The notes: generated by a model not told the origin, from the sequence alone. Positions 26,438 to 36,546 are shown, numbered from the stretch's first letter. The stretch is DNA of 64,000 nucleotides from Chromohalobacter sp. 296-RDG (GCF_029889885.1 NZ_JARANY010000002.1:62001-126000); one strand, 5' to 3'. A program made the numbers and translations.

Positions 26438-27457
26438 ATGACAACGGGGACGAGAGCATTGATAAGCAAAAAGCGAACATACCGGTACGGCTCAGTGAAC
26501 TGGCGATGTCGCGTGGCGATGATGCTAGGGGCGTTGCTGTTGCCGATGATGGCGATGGCAGCGCCGTTGAGCGGCACACTGGGATCGGTCGGCTCGGATA
26601 CGCTGGGCGGTTTGATGACGCAATGGGGGGAACGGCTCAGTGCGCGGCATCCCGAGGTACGCTTGCAGGTACAAGCCTCGGGCTCGGGGACTGCGCCGCC
26701 GGCGCTGGCCGAAGGAGTGACACGTATCGGCGCCATGTCACGACCCATGACGGAGGCCGAGCGTGCCGACTTCATCGCCCGCCAGGGCCACCCACCGGTG
26801 GCAGTGCCGGTGGCGTTGGACGCGCTGACGCTGTTCGTGCATCGCGACAACCCGCTGACCTCGTTGTCATTGGCCCAGGTCGAGGCGCTGTTCGCCGACA
26901 CTCGCTTCTGCGGTCAAACGCCTGCTATCCGACGCTGGGGCACGCTGGGGCTCGACGGCGACTGGGCCTCACGGCCTGTGGCCCGCTTTGGCCGCAATAC
27001 CGCTTCCGGATCGCATGCACTGTTCAAGCGGGAGGCTTTGTGCGGCGGCAATTTCCGCCGCGACGTCAACGAGCTGCCGGGCTCCTCGGCGGTGGTGGCG
27101 GCGGTTGGACGTTCCCGCGAGGCGATCGGCTATGCCGGCCTGGGTTACCCCACCGCGATGGTCAAGGTGCTGGCGTTGCGCGATGATCAGGGCACGCCGC
27201 GTCTGCCCACGCTGGATAACGTCGTCAGCGGGCGCTATCCGCTCACTCGCCCTTTGTATGTATACGTCAATCTGGCCCCGGACGAGCGCTTGCCGGCCCT
27301 GGAACGCGCCTTCTTCGATCTAGTGCTATCGCCCGAAGGGCAGGCCGTGGTGGCCCGGCAGGGTTTCGTGCCGTTGCCTGAACCGCGCTTGGCCGCCGCC
27401 AGGCGGGCATTGCGGTTGCCACCCCTTGCCGATGTCACGCAATCGTCATCAAACTGA
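26438..27457 (+). CDS. pstS: Phosphate ABC transporter substrate-binding protein
   Basis: Periplasmic phosphate receptor (339 aa) of the PstSCAB importer. The hydrophobic signal segment lies around VAMMLGALLLPMMAMAAP. Ligand elements are GSVGSDTLGGLMTQW, QASGSGTAPPALAEG and a later RNTASGSHALFKREALC. The ATG at 26438 is chosen; GTG 26417 is in frame and possible. It is first in a row with pstC, pstA, pstB and phoU. No convincing Pho box is visible just upstream, unlike at phoB. Confidence 0.88.
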   Translation: MTTGTRALISKKRTYRYGSVNWRCRVAMMLGALLLPMMAMAAPLSGTLGSVGSDTLGGLMTQWGERLSARHPEVRLQVQASGSGTAPPALAEGVTRIGAMSRPMTEAERADFIARQGHPPVAVPVALDALTLFVHRDNPLTSLSLAQVEALFADTRFCGQTPAIRRWGTLGLDGDWASRPVARFGRNTASGSHALFKREALCGGNFRRDVNELPGSSAVVAAVGRSREAIGYAGLGYPTAMVKVLALRDDQGTPRLPTLDNVVSGRYPLTRPLYVYVNLAPDERLPALERAFFDLVLSPEGQAVVARQGFVPLPEPRLAAARRALRLPPLADVTQSSSN

Positions 27458-27513
27458 CGTAATCTGATGGTCTCACTTCATTGCAAGGCAATGCTTCGCC
27501 GCCGGGCTCGCCG

Positions 27514-29634
27514 ATGACTAATCCCTCCACTGCCCCGCCTCGCCCGAATCGCCGCTTGCGTCAGCGTCTCGACCGTCTGGCGACCGGGGTGATTGCCGCC
27601 AGCGGTATCGGCGTGGTCGTGGCAGTGCTGGCCATCGGTGTGTATCTGACGCTGGCCGTACTACCGCTTTTCGACGGTGCTGAAGTGGATACCGGCGCTC
27701 CCTCGGCCGCCGACGAAGGTATGATGCATGCCGTCTGGTTGGCCGATGATGGCACGCGTTGGTTGACCCGAGACGGGCATCTGCGCGACGTCGAGGGCGA
27801 GATTACAACGCTATCAGCAAGCACCACGATCGCGGCAGTGGCCGAGGCAGGCAAGACGCAGCCGCTGGCCCTGGGGCTGGGCAACGGTGAGGTACGCCTG
27901 GTGCCCCGCGACGATCAAGGGCGGTTGCGATGGACCCAAGCCTCTACCATGAGCTTGTTCGAATCCCGCGGCGTGGCGGCGTTGACGCTACGTCATGCGG
28001 CTCAGGGCTGGGTTCTGGCGGGGCGCGATACCCAAGGCAAGGTGGCGGCCCTGTGGCATACCGATGAGGCTACGCGGCGTATCGCGGTGCCGGAGACGGC
28101 CGAACATATCGCGCTAGGCCACGCGGGCCGCCTGGCCATGACTCAAGGCACGCAATTGACGCTGTGGCAGTTGTCTCCCGATGGCGGCGGCATGGTGTCG
28201 GTGCGCACCGAGACCCAGGCGCCGGTGACGGCGTTGAGCTTCCTGCAAGGCGGACGCACGCTTATCGTCGGCGATGCCCAAGGCGGGCTGCGTCGTTGGC
28301 GACTCTCCCCCGACGCCACGGGCTGGCAAGTGCCCGAGACGTCATACTCAGCTCTGGGCGATGCCGCCATTCGACGCTTGATCGCCCTGCCCCAGCAGCG
28401 CCTGTGGCTGGCGCTGGACGACAGTGGCCGCTTGGGACTCTATCAGTCCCTGAGCGGCCAACGCTGGCAGGGTCAGGCACCCGAGGCCACGCCGCCGACG
28501 GCCGTATCGATTAATTCACAAGGCACGCAGGTAATGTGGCTGGGCGAGTCGGGCACGCCCCAGCGGTTGGCGATCGAGGCGCCGCATGCTGCGGTAAGCC
28601 CGGCGACCCTGTGGATGCCGCAGACCTATGAAGGCCACAGCGCTGCCCAGTGGCGCTGGGCGGCAGCCGTCACTGGCGATGAAGAGCCGCAATACAGCCT
28701 GGTGCCGCTGGCCTGGGGTACACTCAAGGCAGCGGCCTGGGCCATGGTGTTTGCCGTGCCGCTGGCGTTGGGAGCGGCGGTGCATAGCGCTTGTTACATG
28801 TCACGGCGCCAGCGTGCGCGTCTCAAGCCCGCCATCGAGCTGATGGAGGCGTTGCCCGGCGTGGTCATTGGCTTCGTCGCAGGATTTCTCGTGGCGCCCT
28901 TCGTCGAGCGCCACCTCGCCGGCACCCTGGCGCTTTTCGTGTGCGTGCCGTTGGGCAGCGTGGCGTGCGGCTGGCTATGGCGGATGTTGTCTCGACGCTG
29001 GGGATCGCGTCTACCCCCTATCGGTGCCGGCGTCGGGCTGATGGTGCCCTTGGCGCTGCTGTGCTGGGCGGCACTGGGTCTCTCGCCGTGGCTCGAGGCC
29101 TGGTGGTTCGGCGGTGATCTGCGTGCCTGGATGCACCAGCAGTGGGGCTGGGATTACGCGCAACGCAATGCGCTGATCGTCGGTATGGCCATGGGGCTGG
29201 CGATCATTCCCACGCTCTATTCACTGGCCGAGGAAGCGCTTTCCGGTGTGCCCCGCCCCTTGGCGGAAGGCTCTCTGGCACTGGGCGCGACACGGGCGCA
29301 GACGCTGTGGCGAGTCCAGTTGCCCGCCGCCGCGCCGGGAATTCTCTCCGCGGTCATGATCGGCGCGGGACGCGCCGTGGGGGAAACCATGATCGTGCTG
29401 ATGGTCACCGGCAATACGCCGCTGATGTCACCGAGCCTCTTCGAGGGCCTGCGCTCGCTGGCCGCCAACCTGGCCATCGAATTGCCCGAGGCGGCGGTGG
29501 GTGGCACCCATTATCGTCTGCTGCTGCTCGGGGCGTTGCTGCTGTTCGTGTTCACCTTCGTCGTCAACACGCTGGCGGAAATAGTGCGCTGGCGGCTCAA
29601 GCGGCGGTATCGACGCTATGGGGGTGACGCATGA
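27514..29634 (+). CDS. pstC: Phosphate ABC transporter permease PstC, long form with propeller-like domain
   Basis: Inner-membrane permease (706 aa; short PstC forms are about 300). After the first helix (near residues 25-50) comes a large extracytoplasmic region of about 330 residues with repeated strand motifs such as HAVWLADDGTRWL, LTLWQLSPDGGG, GDAQGGLRRWRLSPD and LALDDSGRLGLYQ, resembling WD/beta-propeller blades. The permease domain follows, with the EAA-type loop [29 protein letters not shown] at 27481 is an alternative start. Its stop overlaps the pstA ATG. Confidence 0.88.
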   Translation: MTNPSTAPPRPNRRLRQRLDRLATGVIAASGIGVVVAVLAIGVYLTLAVLPLFDGAEVDTGAPSAADEGMMHAVWLADDGTRWLTRDGHLRDVEGEITTLSASTTIAAVAEAGKTQPLALGLGNGEVRLVPRDDQGRLRWTQASTMSLFESRGVAALTLRHAAQGWVLAGRDTQGKVAALWHTDEATRRIAVPETAEHIALGHAGRLAMTQGTQLTLWQLSPDGGGMVSVRTETQAPVTALSFLQGGRTLIVGDAQGGLRRWRLSPDATGWQVPETSYSALGDAAIRRLIALPQQRLWLALDDSGRLGLYQSLSGQRWQGQAPEATPPTAVSINSQGTQVMWLGESGTPQRLAIEAPHAAVSPATLWMPQTYEGHSAAQWRWAAAVTGDEEPQYSLVPLAWGTLKAAAWAMVFAVPLALGAAVHSACYMSRRQRARLKPAIELMEALPGVVIGFVAGFLVAPFVERHLAGTLALFVCVPLGSVACGWLWRMLSRRWGSRLPPIGAGVGLMVPLALLCWAALGLSPWLEAWWFGGDLRAWMHQQWGWDYAQRNALIVGMAMGLAIIPTLYSLAEEALSGVPRPLAEGSLALGATRAQTLWRVQLPAAAPGILSAVMIGAGRAVGETMIVLMVTGNTPLMSPSLFEGLRSLAANLAIELPEAAVGGTHYRLLLLGALLLFVFTFVVNTLAEIVRWRLKRRYRRYGGDA

Positions 29635-31007
29635 GGATACTTCGGTTGGGCAGTGACGGTGTCTGGCGATGGCTGAGCGGGGCCTGCGTGGCGCTGTCGC
29701 TATTGGCCGTGGTGGCGCTTTTGACGTTGGTCGTGACACGCGGACTGGCGCATTTCTGGCCTGCCGATATCGAGCAACTGACCCTCGAAAATGGACAGCA
29801 GGTCGCTGGCATCGCCCGTGGCAGCGAGGCCGGCGAACAACGCTATTTCACCGCCAATCGTGACCTCGACGGTCGAGTATGGCGGTGGATCGAGACGCAG
29901 GCCATCGAGACGCGCGAGACACCGCCGGAATTACTGTACGCCGAGCGTCGCGATTGGGGACCCTTCATCGGACGCCTGACGGCGGTGGAGACGCCCGCCG
30001 GTGAACGCCTGCAAGGCAACGAGGCCGAACGCCGCCTGCGCCAAGCGCTGGCAGGAAACACCGACGTCACGACGCTACATCTGCGTAACGTCGAGGGGCG
30101 CGCGGCTGAGGTGGCCTTCGCGCAGGTGGCGTCGCTTTCCTGGCCCAATCGCATGACTATCGGCGACAAGCTCGCGGCCTGGGGACACGGCGTGTGGCGC
30201 TTTCTCAGCGAGGCACCGAGCGATGGCAATACCGGGGGCGGCGTATGGCCGGCGATCTTCGGCACCCTGTTGATGGTGATGCTGATGTCGCTGGTGGTCA
30301 CGCCGTTCGGCGTGCTGGCGGCGTTGTATCTCAACGAGGTGGCACGCCAGGGGCCGTTGACGCGCCTGATACGCATCGCGGTGCGTAATCTGGCCGGGGT
30401 ACCGTCGATCGTCTACGGCGTGTTCGGGCTGGGCGTGTTCGTCTACGGATTGGGCGGCCGTATCGATAGCTGGTTCTTCGCCGAGCGCCTGCCGTCGCCG
30501 ACTTTTGGCACCGGTGGGCTGCTATGGGCCTCGCTGACGTTGGCGCTGTTGACGCTGCCGGTGGTGATCGTGGCTACCGAAGAGGGCCTGGCGCGAGTTC
30601 CCGTGGCGTTGCGTGAAGGGTCACTGGCGCTGGGCGCGACGCGTTTCGAAACCCTGCGCCGGGTGGTGGTGCCCATGGCGCTGCCGTCGATGCTCACCGG
30701 AGTAATCCTGGCCGTGGCTCGTGCCGCCGGCGAGGTGGCGCCGCTGATGCTGGTGGGTGTGGCCAAGTTGGCGCCGGAGGTCCCCGTGGATGGGGAGTTT
30801 CCGTACCTGCATCTCGATAGCAAGTTCATGCATCTGGGCTATCACTTGTTCGATCTTGGCTTCGCCAGTCGCGATGCCGAGGCGGCGATGCCACTGGTAT
30901 TCGCGACAGCGACGTTGTTGGTCGTCGTCATCGTGGTGCTTAACCTAACTGCAATAATCTTGCGCCATCATCTCAGGGCACGTCACCGTGCACTGGAGCA
31001 TTCGTAG
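29631..31007 (+). CDS. pstA: Phosphate ABC transporter permease PstA, long form
   Basis: Second permease subunit (458 aa). Helix 1 is followed by an extracytoplasmic insert of roughly 150 residues, then five helices with the EAA loop [23 protein letters not shown]. The ATG overlaps the pstC TGA (ATGA), implying translational coupling and a PstC-PstA heterodimer. AGGAGG for pstB overlaps its stop codon. Confidence 0.9.
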   Translation: MRILRLGSDGVWRWLSGACVALSLLAVVALLTLVVTRGLAHFWPADIEQLTLENGQQVAGIARGSEAGEQRYFTANRDLDGRVWRWIETQAIETRETPPELLYAERRDWGPFIGRLTAVETPAGERLQGNEAERRLRQALAGNTDVTTLHLRNVEGRAAEVAFAQVASLSWPNRMTIGDKLAAWGHGVWRFLSEAPSDGNTGGGVWPAIFGTLLMVMLMSLVVTPFGVLAALYLNEVARQGPLTRLIRIAVRNLAGVPSIVYGVFGLGVFVYGLGGRIDSWFFAERLPSPTFGTGGLLWASLTLALLTLPVVIVATEEGLARVPVALREGSLALGATRFETLRRVVVPMALPSMLTGVILAVARAAGEVAPLMLVGVAKLAPEVPVDGEFPYLHLDSKFMHLGYHLFDLGFASRDAEAAMPLVFATATLLVVVIVVLNLTAIILRHHLRARHRALEHS

Positions 31008-31021
31008 GAGGTTCGTCACTC

Positions 31022-31846
31022 TTGTCTGCCGCGTCTTTTTCCGCCGCCGAGACCCAGCGCTTGTCGTCGTTGGCGGTCGATTTTCCCTCGACGTCGAGCT
31101 GTTTCGACATCGAGGCCCTGTCGCTCGCCTATGAGGGGAAGCCGGCGCTGCGCGACTTGACGCTGCGCGTGCCGCGTCACCGCGTGACGGCCTTCATCGG
31201 GCCCTCGGGATGCGGCAAGTCGACGTTACTGCGCGGCCTCAATCGATTGCATGACCTCAACGACCAGGTCACGCGGAATGGACGCATTCGCCTCGAGGGC
31301 CAGGACATTCATGCCCGCGACGTGGATGTGGCCGAGCTGCGCCGCCGGGTGGGGATGGTGTTTCAGACGCCCAATCCGTTTCCCATGTCGATCTATGAAA
31401 ACGTCGCCTACGGGATGCGTCTGCAGGGCGTCAAACGCAAGCGCGAACTGGATGAAATCGTCGAGTGGGCGTTGCAGTCGGCGGCGCTCTGGGAGGAGGT
31501 CAAGGCGGATCTGCACGCCTCGGCGTGGACGTTGTCGGGCGGGCAGCAGCAGCGTCTGGTCATCGCCCGTACCCTGGCAGTGCGCCCGGACGTATTGCTG
31601 CTCGACGAGCCGGCCTCGGCGCTGGATCCGATCTCGACACTCAAGATCGAGGAGCTGATTCGTGGCTTGAAGTCGCAACTGACGCTGATTCTGGTCACCC
31701 ACAACATGCAGCAGGCGGCGCGCGTGTCCGACTACACCGCGTTTCTGCACGCTGGCGAGCTGGTCGAGTACGCCCCGACCGATACGTTGTTCACCAATCC
31801 GCGCTTACGGCGCACCGAAGACTACATCACCGGCCGCGTGGGTTGA
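31022..31846 (+). CDS. pstB: Phosphate ABC transporter ATPase PstB
   Basis: Cytosolic ATPase (274 aa) powering phosphate import. Walker [11 protein letters not shown]-loop [20 protein letters not shown], signature LSGGQQQRL, Walker [14 protein letters not shown] and the switch His in [17 protein letters not shown] are intact. The start is TTG with AGGAGG at 31006-31011. The first 30 residues (poly-Ser/Ala) precede the core. Confidence 0.95.
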   Translation: MSAASFSAAETQRLSSLAVDFPSTSSCFDIEALSLAYEGKPALRDLTLRVPRHRVTAFIGPSGCGKSTLLRGLNRLHDLNDQVTRNGRIRLEGQDIHARDVDVAELRRRVGMVFQTPNPFPMSIYENVAYGMRLQGVKRKRELDEIVEWALQSAALWEEVKADLHASAWTLSGGQQQRLVIARTLAVRPDVLLLDEPASALDPISTLKIEELIRGLKSQLTLILVTHNMQQAARVSDYTAFLHAGELVEYAPTDTLFTNPRLRRTEDYITGRVG

Positions 31847-31878
31847 GTCGCGGCGATTCCGACAAGCGGAGCAGTGTC

Positions 31879-32598
31879 ATGGACATTACCAACGAGACGC
31901 ATAGCCAGCACATTTCCCGTCAGTTCAACCAGGAATTGGAGCAGCTCAAGACCCAGTTGATGGCCATGGGCGGACTGGTCGAGAAACAGGTGCAGGATGC
32001 CGTCGAGGCGTTGCTCGAGGGCGATAGTCGAACCGCCGAGCGCGTGCGCGATAGCGATAACGCCGTCAACGACATGCAAATCCAGATAGACGAGGAGTGC
32101 ACTCGGGTGCTGGCACGCCGGCAGCCGGCGGCCTCCGATCTACGCCTGGTGCTGGCGGTCATCCGCGCTACCTCCGATCTAGAGCGGGTCGGCGACGAGG
32201 CCAACAAGATCGCACGCAATGCGTTGACGCTCATCGAGTCGGACCGCCATTCGCGGGGCATGGTCGAGATTCGCCACCTGAGCGAGCACGTGCGCAAGAT
32301 GCTGCGTGACGCGCTGACGTCGTTCGCGCGCTTCGACACGCGGCTGGCGCTGGAGGTGCTTCACGAGGATGAATCGGTCGATAATGAATATACCACGGCC
32401 ACGCGCTCGCTGGTGACCTTCATGATGGAAGATCCGCGCGCCATTACCTCCATTCTCAGCGTGATGACGATCCTGCGGGCCCTGGAGCGGGTCGGCGATC
32501 ATGCCGACAACTTGGCTGAACACGTCATTTATCTGGTCAAGGGGCTCGACGTGCGTCACACCGAGCCCGGTGAGCTGGACGAGTCGCTCGGGGAGTGA
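31879..32598 (+). CDS. phoU: Phosphate-signalling protein PhoU
   Basis: Cytosolic negative regulator (239 aa) linking Pst to PhoR. It has two tandem three-helix PhoU repeats, each with the metal-binding pattern DLERVGDEANKIA (first) and ALERVGDHADNLAEHVIYL (second). ATG 31879 is 32 bases after pstB. Its last 43 bases overlap the end of the convergent phosphodiesterase gene. Confidence 0.95.
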   Translation: MDITNETHSQHISRQFNQELEQLKTQLMAMGGLVEKQVQDAVEALLEGDSRTAERVRDSDNAVNDMQIQIDEECTRVLARRQPAASDLRLVLAVIRATSDLERVGDEANKIARNALTLIESDRHSRGMVEIRHLSEHVRKMLRDALTSFARFDTRLALEVLHEDESVDNEYTTATRSLVTFMMEDPRAITSILSVMTILRALERVGDHADNLAEHVIYLVKGLDVRHTEPGELDESLGE

Positions 32599-34430
32599 TG
32601 CCGTTTTCTGGCAGTGGCTGCCAACAGCGCTTCGGCATGGGGCGGAGTCAGGGCGATGGAGAAGACATGGCCCTGAATACTGTGGCAGTGAAAGTCGCGC
32701 AGTAGTGTGACTTGGGCGACGCTTTCCACGCCTTCGGCAATGACCTGCATGTCGGCATCGCGCCCCAGCGAGACGATCGAGTGCACCAGCGAGGCTACTC
32801 GTGGGTCATCGCAGATGCGGTCGATGAAGCTCTTGTCGATCTTGAGTGTGTCGAACGGGATCCGCGTGAGGTAGGAAAGCGACGAATAACCGGTGCCGAA
32901 ATCATCGATGGCGAACCCCACGCCACGGCGCTTGAGACGCTGCATGCTATCGATGATGGCCTCGGGGTCGTCGATCAACGAGCGTTCCAGCACTTCCAGG
33001 TTGAGCAATCGCCCGGGTAGGCGGTGGCGCGTGAGCAGTGAATCGATCAAGTCGGCGAAGGCGGGCCATGCGAGCTGCTCCTGGGAAACGTTGACGGATA
33101 CCGGTAGCAGGGCGTGGCCTCGGTCGCGCCACGTGGCCAGTTGCTGGGTGACGGTGTGCAGGACCCAGGTATCCAATTGATCGCCGAGATCGATTTCCTC
33201 ACTGATATCGACGATATCCTGGGGGCTGACTTGCCCCAGTTCGCTGTCATGCCAACGCAGCAAGGCCTCGAATCCTTTCAGGCGATAGCCGTGTATGGCG
33301 ACTTGCGGCTGATAGTGTAGCCGGAAGCGGTCTTCGGCCAGTGCCGAAGCCGTACGGCGGCGCAGCAAGTTGCGCCGCGTCAGGCGTGGCAGGGACGTTG
33401 GCGTATCGAGGCGGAGGAGGGCGTCGCCGCGCTCGTTGTGGAGGCGCCGGCAGGTATGCTGCAGGGCGGAGAGGATGTCATCGGCATGGCCAAGCCGGGT
33501 GGCGTCCTGTGCCCAGATAACGCGCGCAGCGGCGGTGACGGTCTTGCCGGCGGCGAGATAGGGCGCCTGCAAGGTCTCAGCCAGTGTTGCCATGGTGTCG
33601 GCCATGCGCGCGGGATCTCCCTGGTAGAGCAGCACCCCGAGGCGTTGATCGTCGATGCGTGCCAAGTCGAAGATAAAACCGTCGAGGGCTTTCTCGACCC
33701 GCGCGATGCCGCGCATGAGCACTTCGTTGCTGGCCTCTAGCGAAAAGCGCGTACGCACCGCGCGCATGCCGTAAAGATCGATGGCCGCGACGCCACAGAA
33801 CCTTGCGGTGTCCGGCAATGCCGCCAGGCGTGCCTGAATGAGTTGCTGAAAGCGTTGTTGCGTGGCGAGCCGGGTTTGCGGATCGAACTGGGTGCCGATT
33901 TCGGCGCGGGCGCGCTCGAGGTGCGTGATGACGTCGTCGCCGATCTCGTTTTCCACCAGGCGTGCCAAATCGAGCAATATCTCGCGCTGGTGGGCGTCGA
34001 AGTGCCTTGGGTGACGGTCGATAACGCATAGCGTGCCCAGCGGCAGGCCCGAGGCCATACGAATGACGGCGCCGGCGTAAAAGCGGATGTAGGGCGTGTC
34101 GGTGACCAGGGGATGATCGCGAAAGCGCGGATCGTTGGCGGTGTCCTCGATTACCAGCATTTGGCGCTCGAGCAGGGCGTGCGCGCAAAAGGCGTTGTCG
34201 CGGGAGGTCTCGCAGGCATCGAAGCCGAAGCGTGACTTGAACCACTGACGGTGGCGATCGATCAGCGTGATCAGCACAATGGGCACGCCGAAGACCTTCG
34301 CGGTCAGCCGGGTGATGTCGTCGAAACGCTTCTCGGGCGGTGTATCCATCAGACCAAGACGTTGGAGTTCGTCGAGGCGGCGCGCTTCATCACCATGATC
34401 GGGGGCGTCGGCCCCAGGGGCATTTGCCAT
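32556..34430 (-). CDS. GAF - degenerate GGDEF - EAL cyclic-di-GMP phosphodiesterase
   Basis: Cytosolic signalling protein (624 aa). Residues about 15-170 form a GAF domain (VPIVLITLIDRHRQWFKS, DNAFCAHALLERQMLVIEDT). Residues about 185-345 form a GGDEF-like domain whose signature is replaced by ARIDDQRLGVL, so it should not make c-di-GMP. The C-terminal EAL domain keeps its catalytic set: EAL in FEALLRW, Asn in VNVS, Glu in LNLEVLE, DDFGTGYSSL, KIDKSFI and AEGVE. Hydrolysis of c-di-GMP is therefore likely. ATG 34430 with an AAGAGA-type site is preferred; an in-frame start at 34466 is possible. Its 3' end overlaps phoU. Confidence 0.88.
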   Translation of the reverse strand: MANAPGADAPDHGDEARRLDELQRLGLMDTPPEKRFDDITRLTAKVFGVPIVLITLIDRHRQWFKSRFGFDACETSRDNAFCAHALLERQMLVIEDTANDPRFRDHPLVTDTPYIRFYAGAVIRMASGLPLGTLCVIDRHPRHFDAHQREILLDLARLVENEIGDDVITHLERARAEIGTQFDPQTRLATQQRFQQLIQARLAALPDTARFCGVAAIDLYGMRAVRTRFSLEASNEVLMRGIARVEKALDGFIFDLARIDDQRLGVLLYQGDPARMADTMATLAETLQAPYLAAGKTVTAAARVIWAQDATRLGHADDILSALQHTCRRLHNERGDALLRLDTPTSLPRLTRRNLLRRRTASALAEDRFRLHYQPQVAIHGYRLKGFEALLRWHDSELGQVSPQDIVDISEEIDLGDQLDTWVLHTVTQQLATWRDRGHALLPVSVNVSQEQLAWPAFADLIDSLLTRHRLPGRLLNLEVLERSLIDDPEAIIDSMQRLKRRGVGFAIDDFGTGYSSLSYLTRIPFDTLKIDKSFIDRICDDPRVASLVHSIVSLGRDADMQVIAEGVESVAQVTLLRDFHCHSIQGHVFSIALTPPHAEALLAATARKRHHSPSDSSSSPGSV

Positions 34431-34731
34431 GAGGTGTTCTCTTGTCGCGATGCCGGGCTGCGTCATTTACAGGCCGGGGAGGCACGTTAACGCTGCCGTG
34501 CAGGCATCCCAGTTTAGCTACGTTAGCATACCGCCGTGCCGCGCTTGGCCGCTATTCGCTGGGTTGCGCCGAAAGGCCGAGCGGGTCATGCGTTTTACTG
34601 AGCACGAAGCCTGAGAGCGCCTCATACTGGTATTAAATTTCTCATCAACCGCGGGAGATGGGCGCCGGGGCCGCCGCATGGCATGCTGCTGCTCAGGATC
34701 CGCGCTAACGTCTATCAAGGAATGAACCTCG
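34431..34731. other. 301-base divergent intergenic region (phosphodiesterase / cysZ)
   Basis: The region holds the divergent promoters of the two flanking genes. AAGGAA near 34718 serves cysZ. No operator, RNA or further gene is recognised. Confidence 0.35.
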
Positions 34732-35460
34732 ATGCTGCATGCGTTTACTGCCATCAGTCAGGGCACACGGTTGGTTCTGTCGCCGGGGATGCGCCGCTTC
34801 GTCATTGCGCCGGTGGCAATCAATCTGCTGATCTACGCCGCCACGCTAGGTTATTTGTTCACGCATTTCGGCGGCTGGCTCGACTACTGGATGCTCAAGG
34901 TGCCGTCCTGGCTCGAGTGGCTGGAATGGTTGATCTGGCCGCTGCTGGTAGTGAGCCTACTGTTGGTGGTGTTCTTTTCCTTCACGCTGGTGACCAACCT
35001 GATCGCTGCGCCGTTTTATGGCTTTCTCGCCGAAAAGGTGGAATGGCGCCTGAGTGGGGCGCCGCCCAGCGATACGCGGGGGCTTTTCCGCGCCGGGGTC
35101 GACGCGCTGGGTCGCGAATTCGTCAAGCTGGGGTACATGCTGCCGCGCATGGCGCTGTTGTTCGTACTTGGCTTCGTGCCCGGCGTGAACGTATTCATGC
35201 CGTTCTTGTGGGCCGCCTTTTCGGCGTGGATGCTGGCGATTCAATACCTGGATTATCCGATGGATAACAACCAGGTGAGCTTTGGTGACATGCGACGACG
35301 CTTGCGGACGCGTTGGTGGCCGACGCTGACCTTTGGGGTCGGCATGTCGCTGGCGACGTGGATACCAGTGCTCAATCTGGTGTTGTTACCGGGCGGCGTG
35401 GCGGGCGCGGTGATACTCTGGCAGCAGTATTATCGTCATCTACCGGCTGTGACACGCTGA
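34732..35460 (+). CDS. cysZ: Sulfate transporter CysZ
   Basis: Inner-membrane protein (242 aa) supplying sulfate for cysteine synthesis. Family features are the N-terminal GTRLVLSPGMRRFVIAPVAINLLIY, the helix pair LEWLEWLIWPLLVVSLLLVV, FSFTLVTNLIAAPFYGFLAEKVEWRL and the late YLDYPMDNN motif. It stands between the phosphodiesterase (divergent) and a ZIP transporter gene 28 bases on in the same direction. Unlike E. coli, cysK is not adjacent. Confidence 0.92.
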   Translation: MLHAFTAISQGTRLVLSPGMRRFVIAPVAINLLIYAATLGYLFTHFGGWLDYWMLKVPSWLEWLEWLIWPLLVVSLLLVVFFSFTLVTNLIAAPFYGFLAEKVEWRLSGAPPSDTRGLFRAGVDALGREFVKLGYMLPRMALLFVLGFVPGVNVFMPFLWAAFSAWMLAIQYLDYPMDNNQVSFGDMRRRLRTRWWPTLTFGVGMSLATWIPVLNLVLLPGGVAGAVILWQQYYRHLPAVTR

Positions 35461-35488
35461 ACGCTCTCGACGACACAGGAGACCCCGC

Positions 35489-36415
35489 ATGCAAGATACG
35501 CAAGCGCCCTCGCAAGCGCCTTCTGTAGCGCCCGGCGGCTTCATTCGACGCCGCTGGGCGCTGGGCATCCTACTCGCGGCCGCCGTGGGCGCGTTTCTGG
35601 TGTGGTGGCTGGGCGCTCAGATGCGCGATTGGCTGGGGACATTGAGCACGCTTCAGGCGGGCATGCTGGCGAGTCTGGTGGCGGGGCTTTTCACGCCGCT
35701 GGGGGCGTTACCGATCATGGTGCTTCGCCACATTAGCCAGCGTCTCGAGGATGCCCTGATGGGCTTCGGTGCTGGCGTGATGTTGGCCGCCACGGCCTAT
35801 TCCCTGGCCATGCCGGCCTACGAGGACTCGCTGGCGCTCACCGGCACCATCGGCTGGGCCCTGATGATCGTCTGCGGGGGGATCGTGTGTGGCGGTATTC
35901 TGGTCTGGGGGATGGACCGCTTCGTGCCTCATGAGCATTTCGCGCTGGGCAAGCAGGGTGGCGCGGATGCCTTGCAGATCCGGCGTATCTGGCTGTTCAT
36001 CTTTGCCATCACCATTCACAACTTCCCCGAAGGGCTGGCAGTCGGCGTGGGCTATGCGCGTGGCGACATGGCCGCCGGGGTGGCGCTGACGCTGGGCATC
36101 GGCCTCCAGAATCTACCCGAGGGGCTGATCGTCTCCCTGGGGCTGCTGGCCATCGGCTACTCGCGTCCGATGGCATTGGGTGCGGCGTTATTGAGCGGTC
36201 TGGTGGAGCCTATCGGCGGGGTTATCGGGGCCTTTGCGGTGCATGTCGTCGATGTCTTGCTGCCCTTTGGCCTGGCCTTTGCCGCCGGCGCGATGTTGTT
36301 CGTGATCAGTCACGAGATCATTCCCGAGTCGCATCGCAAGGGACACGAACGCGATGCGACCTTCGGCGTGCTGGGTGGATTCATGCTGATGTTCATGCTT
36401 GACAAGGTGTTCTGA
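35489..36415 (+). CDS. ZIP-family divalent metal transporter
   Basis: Membrane protein (308 aa, eight helices), likely importing Zn2+ or another divalent metal. Helix IV carries HNFPEGLAVGVGYA and helix V QNLPEGLIVSLG, the two metal-binding motifs of GufA/ZupT-like ZIP proteins. A late HEIIPESH segment adds further ligands. AGGAGA lies before the ATG. It is followed by sodA; metal supply to the Mn-type dismutase is a possible but unproven link. Confidence 0.9.
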   Translation: MQDTQAPSQAPSVAPGGFIRRRWALGILLAAAVGAFLVWWLGAQMRDWLGTLSTLQAGMLASLVAGLFTPLGALPIMVLRHISQRLEDALMGFGAGVMLAATAYSLAMPAYEDSLALTGTIGWALMIVCGGIVCGGILVWGMDRFVPHEHFALGKQGGADALQIRRIWLFIFAITIHNFPEGLAVGVGYARGDMAAGVALTLGIGLQNLPEGLIVSLGLLAIGYSRPMALGAALLSGLVEPIGGVIGAFAVHVVDVLLPFGLAFAAGAMLFVISHEIIPESHRKGHERDATFGVLGGFMLMFMLDKVF

Positions 36416-36440
36416 CCCTCTCGTCTAAGCTGCTAAGTAA

Positions 36441-36468
36441 TTGACAAACCTGCAATGAAAACTATTAT
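36441..36468 (+). promoter_or_regulatory. Strong sigma-70 promoter of sodA
   Basis: TTGACA (36441-36446), a 16-base spacer and TATTAT (36463-36468) make a near-consensus sigma-70 promoter about 80 bases before the sodA start. The AT-rich stretch between the elements (AATGAAAACTATTATGAT) is weakly Fur-box-like, which would fit known Fur control of sodA, but this is not certain. Confidence 0.7.
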
Positions 36469-36546
36469 GATTAGGTACAACCTGCCGTTGGTGCCACGTT
36501 GCATCAAGGCTCGACATTCGACGATAGATTGACAAGGAGGTATGTC

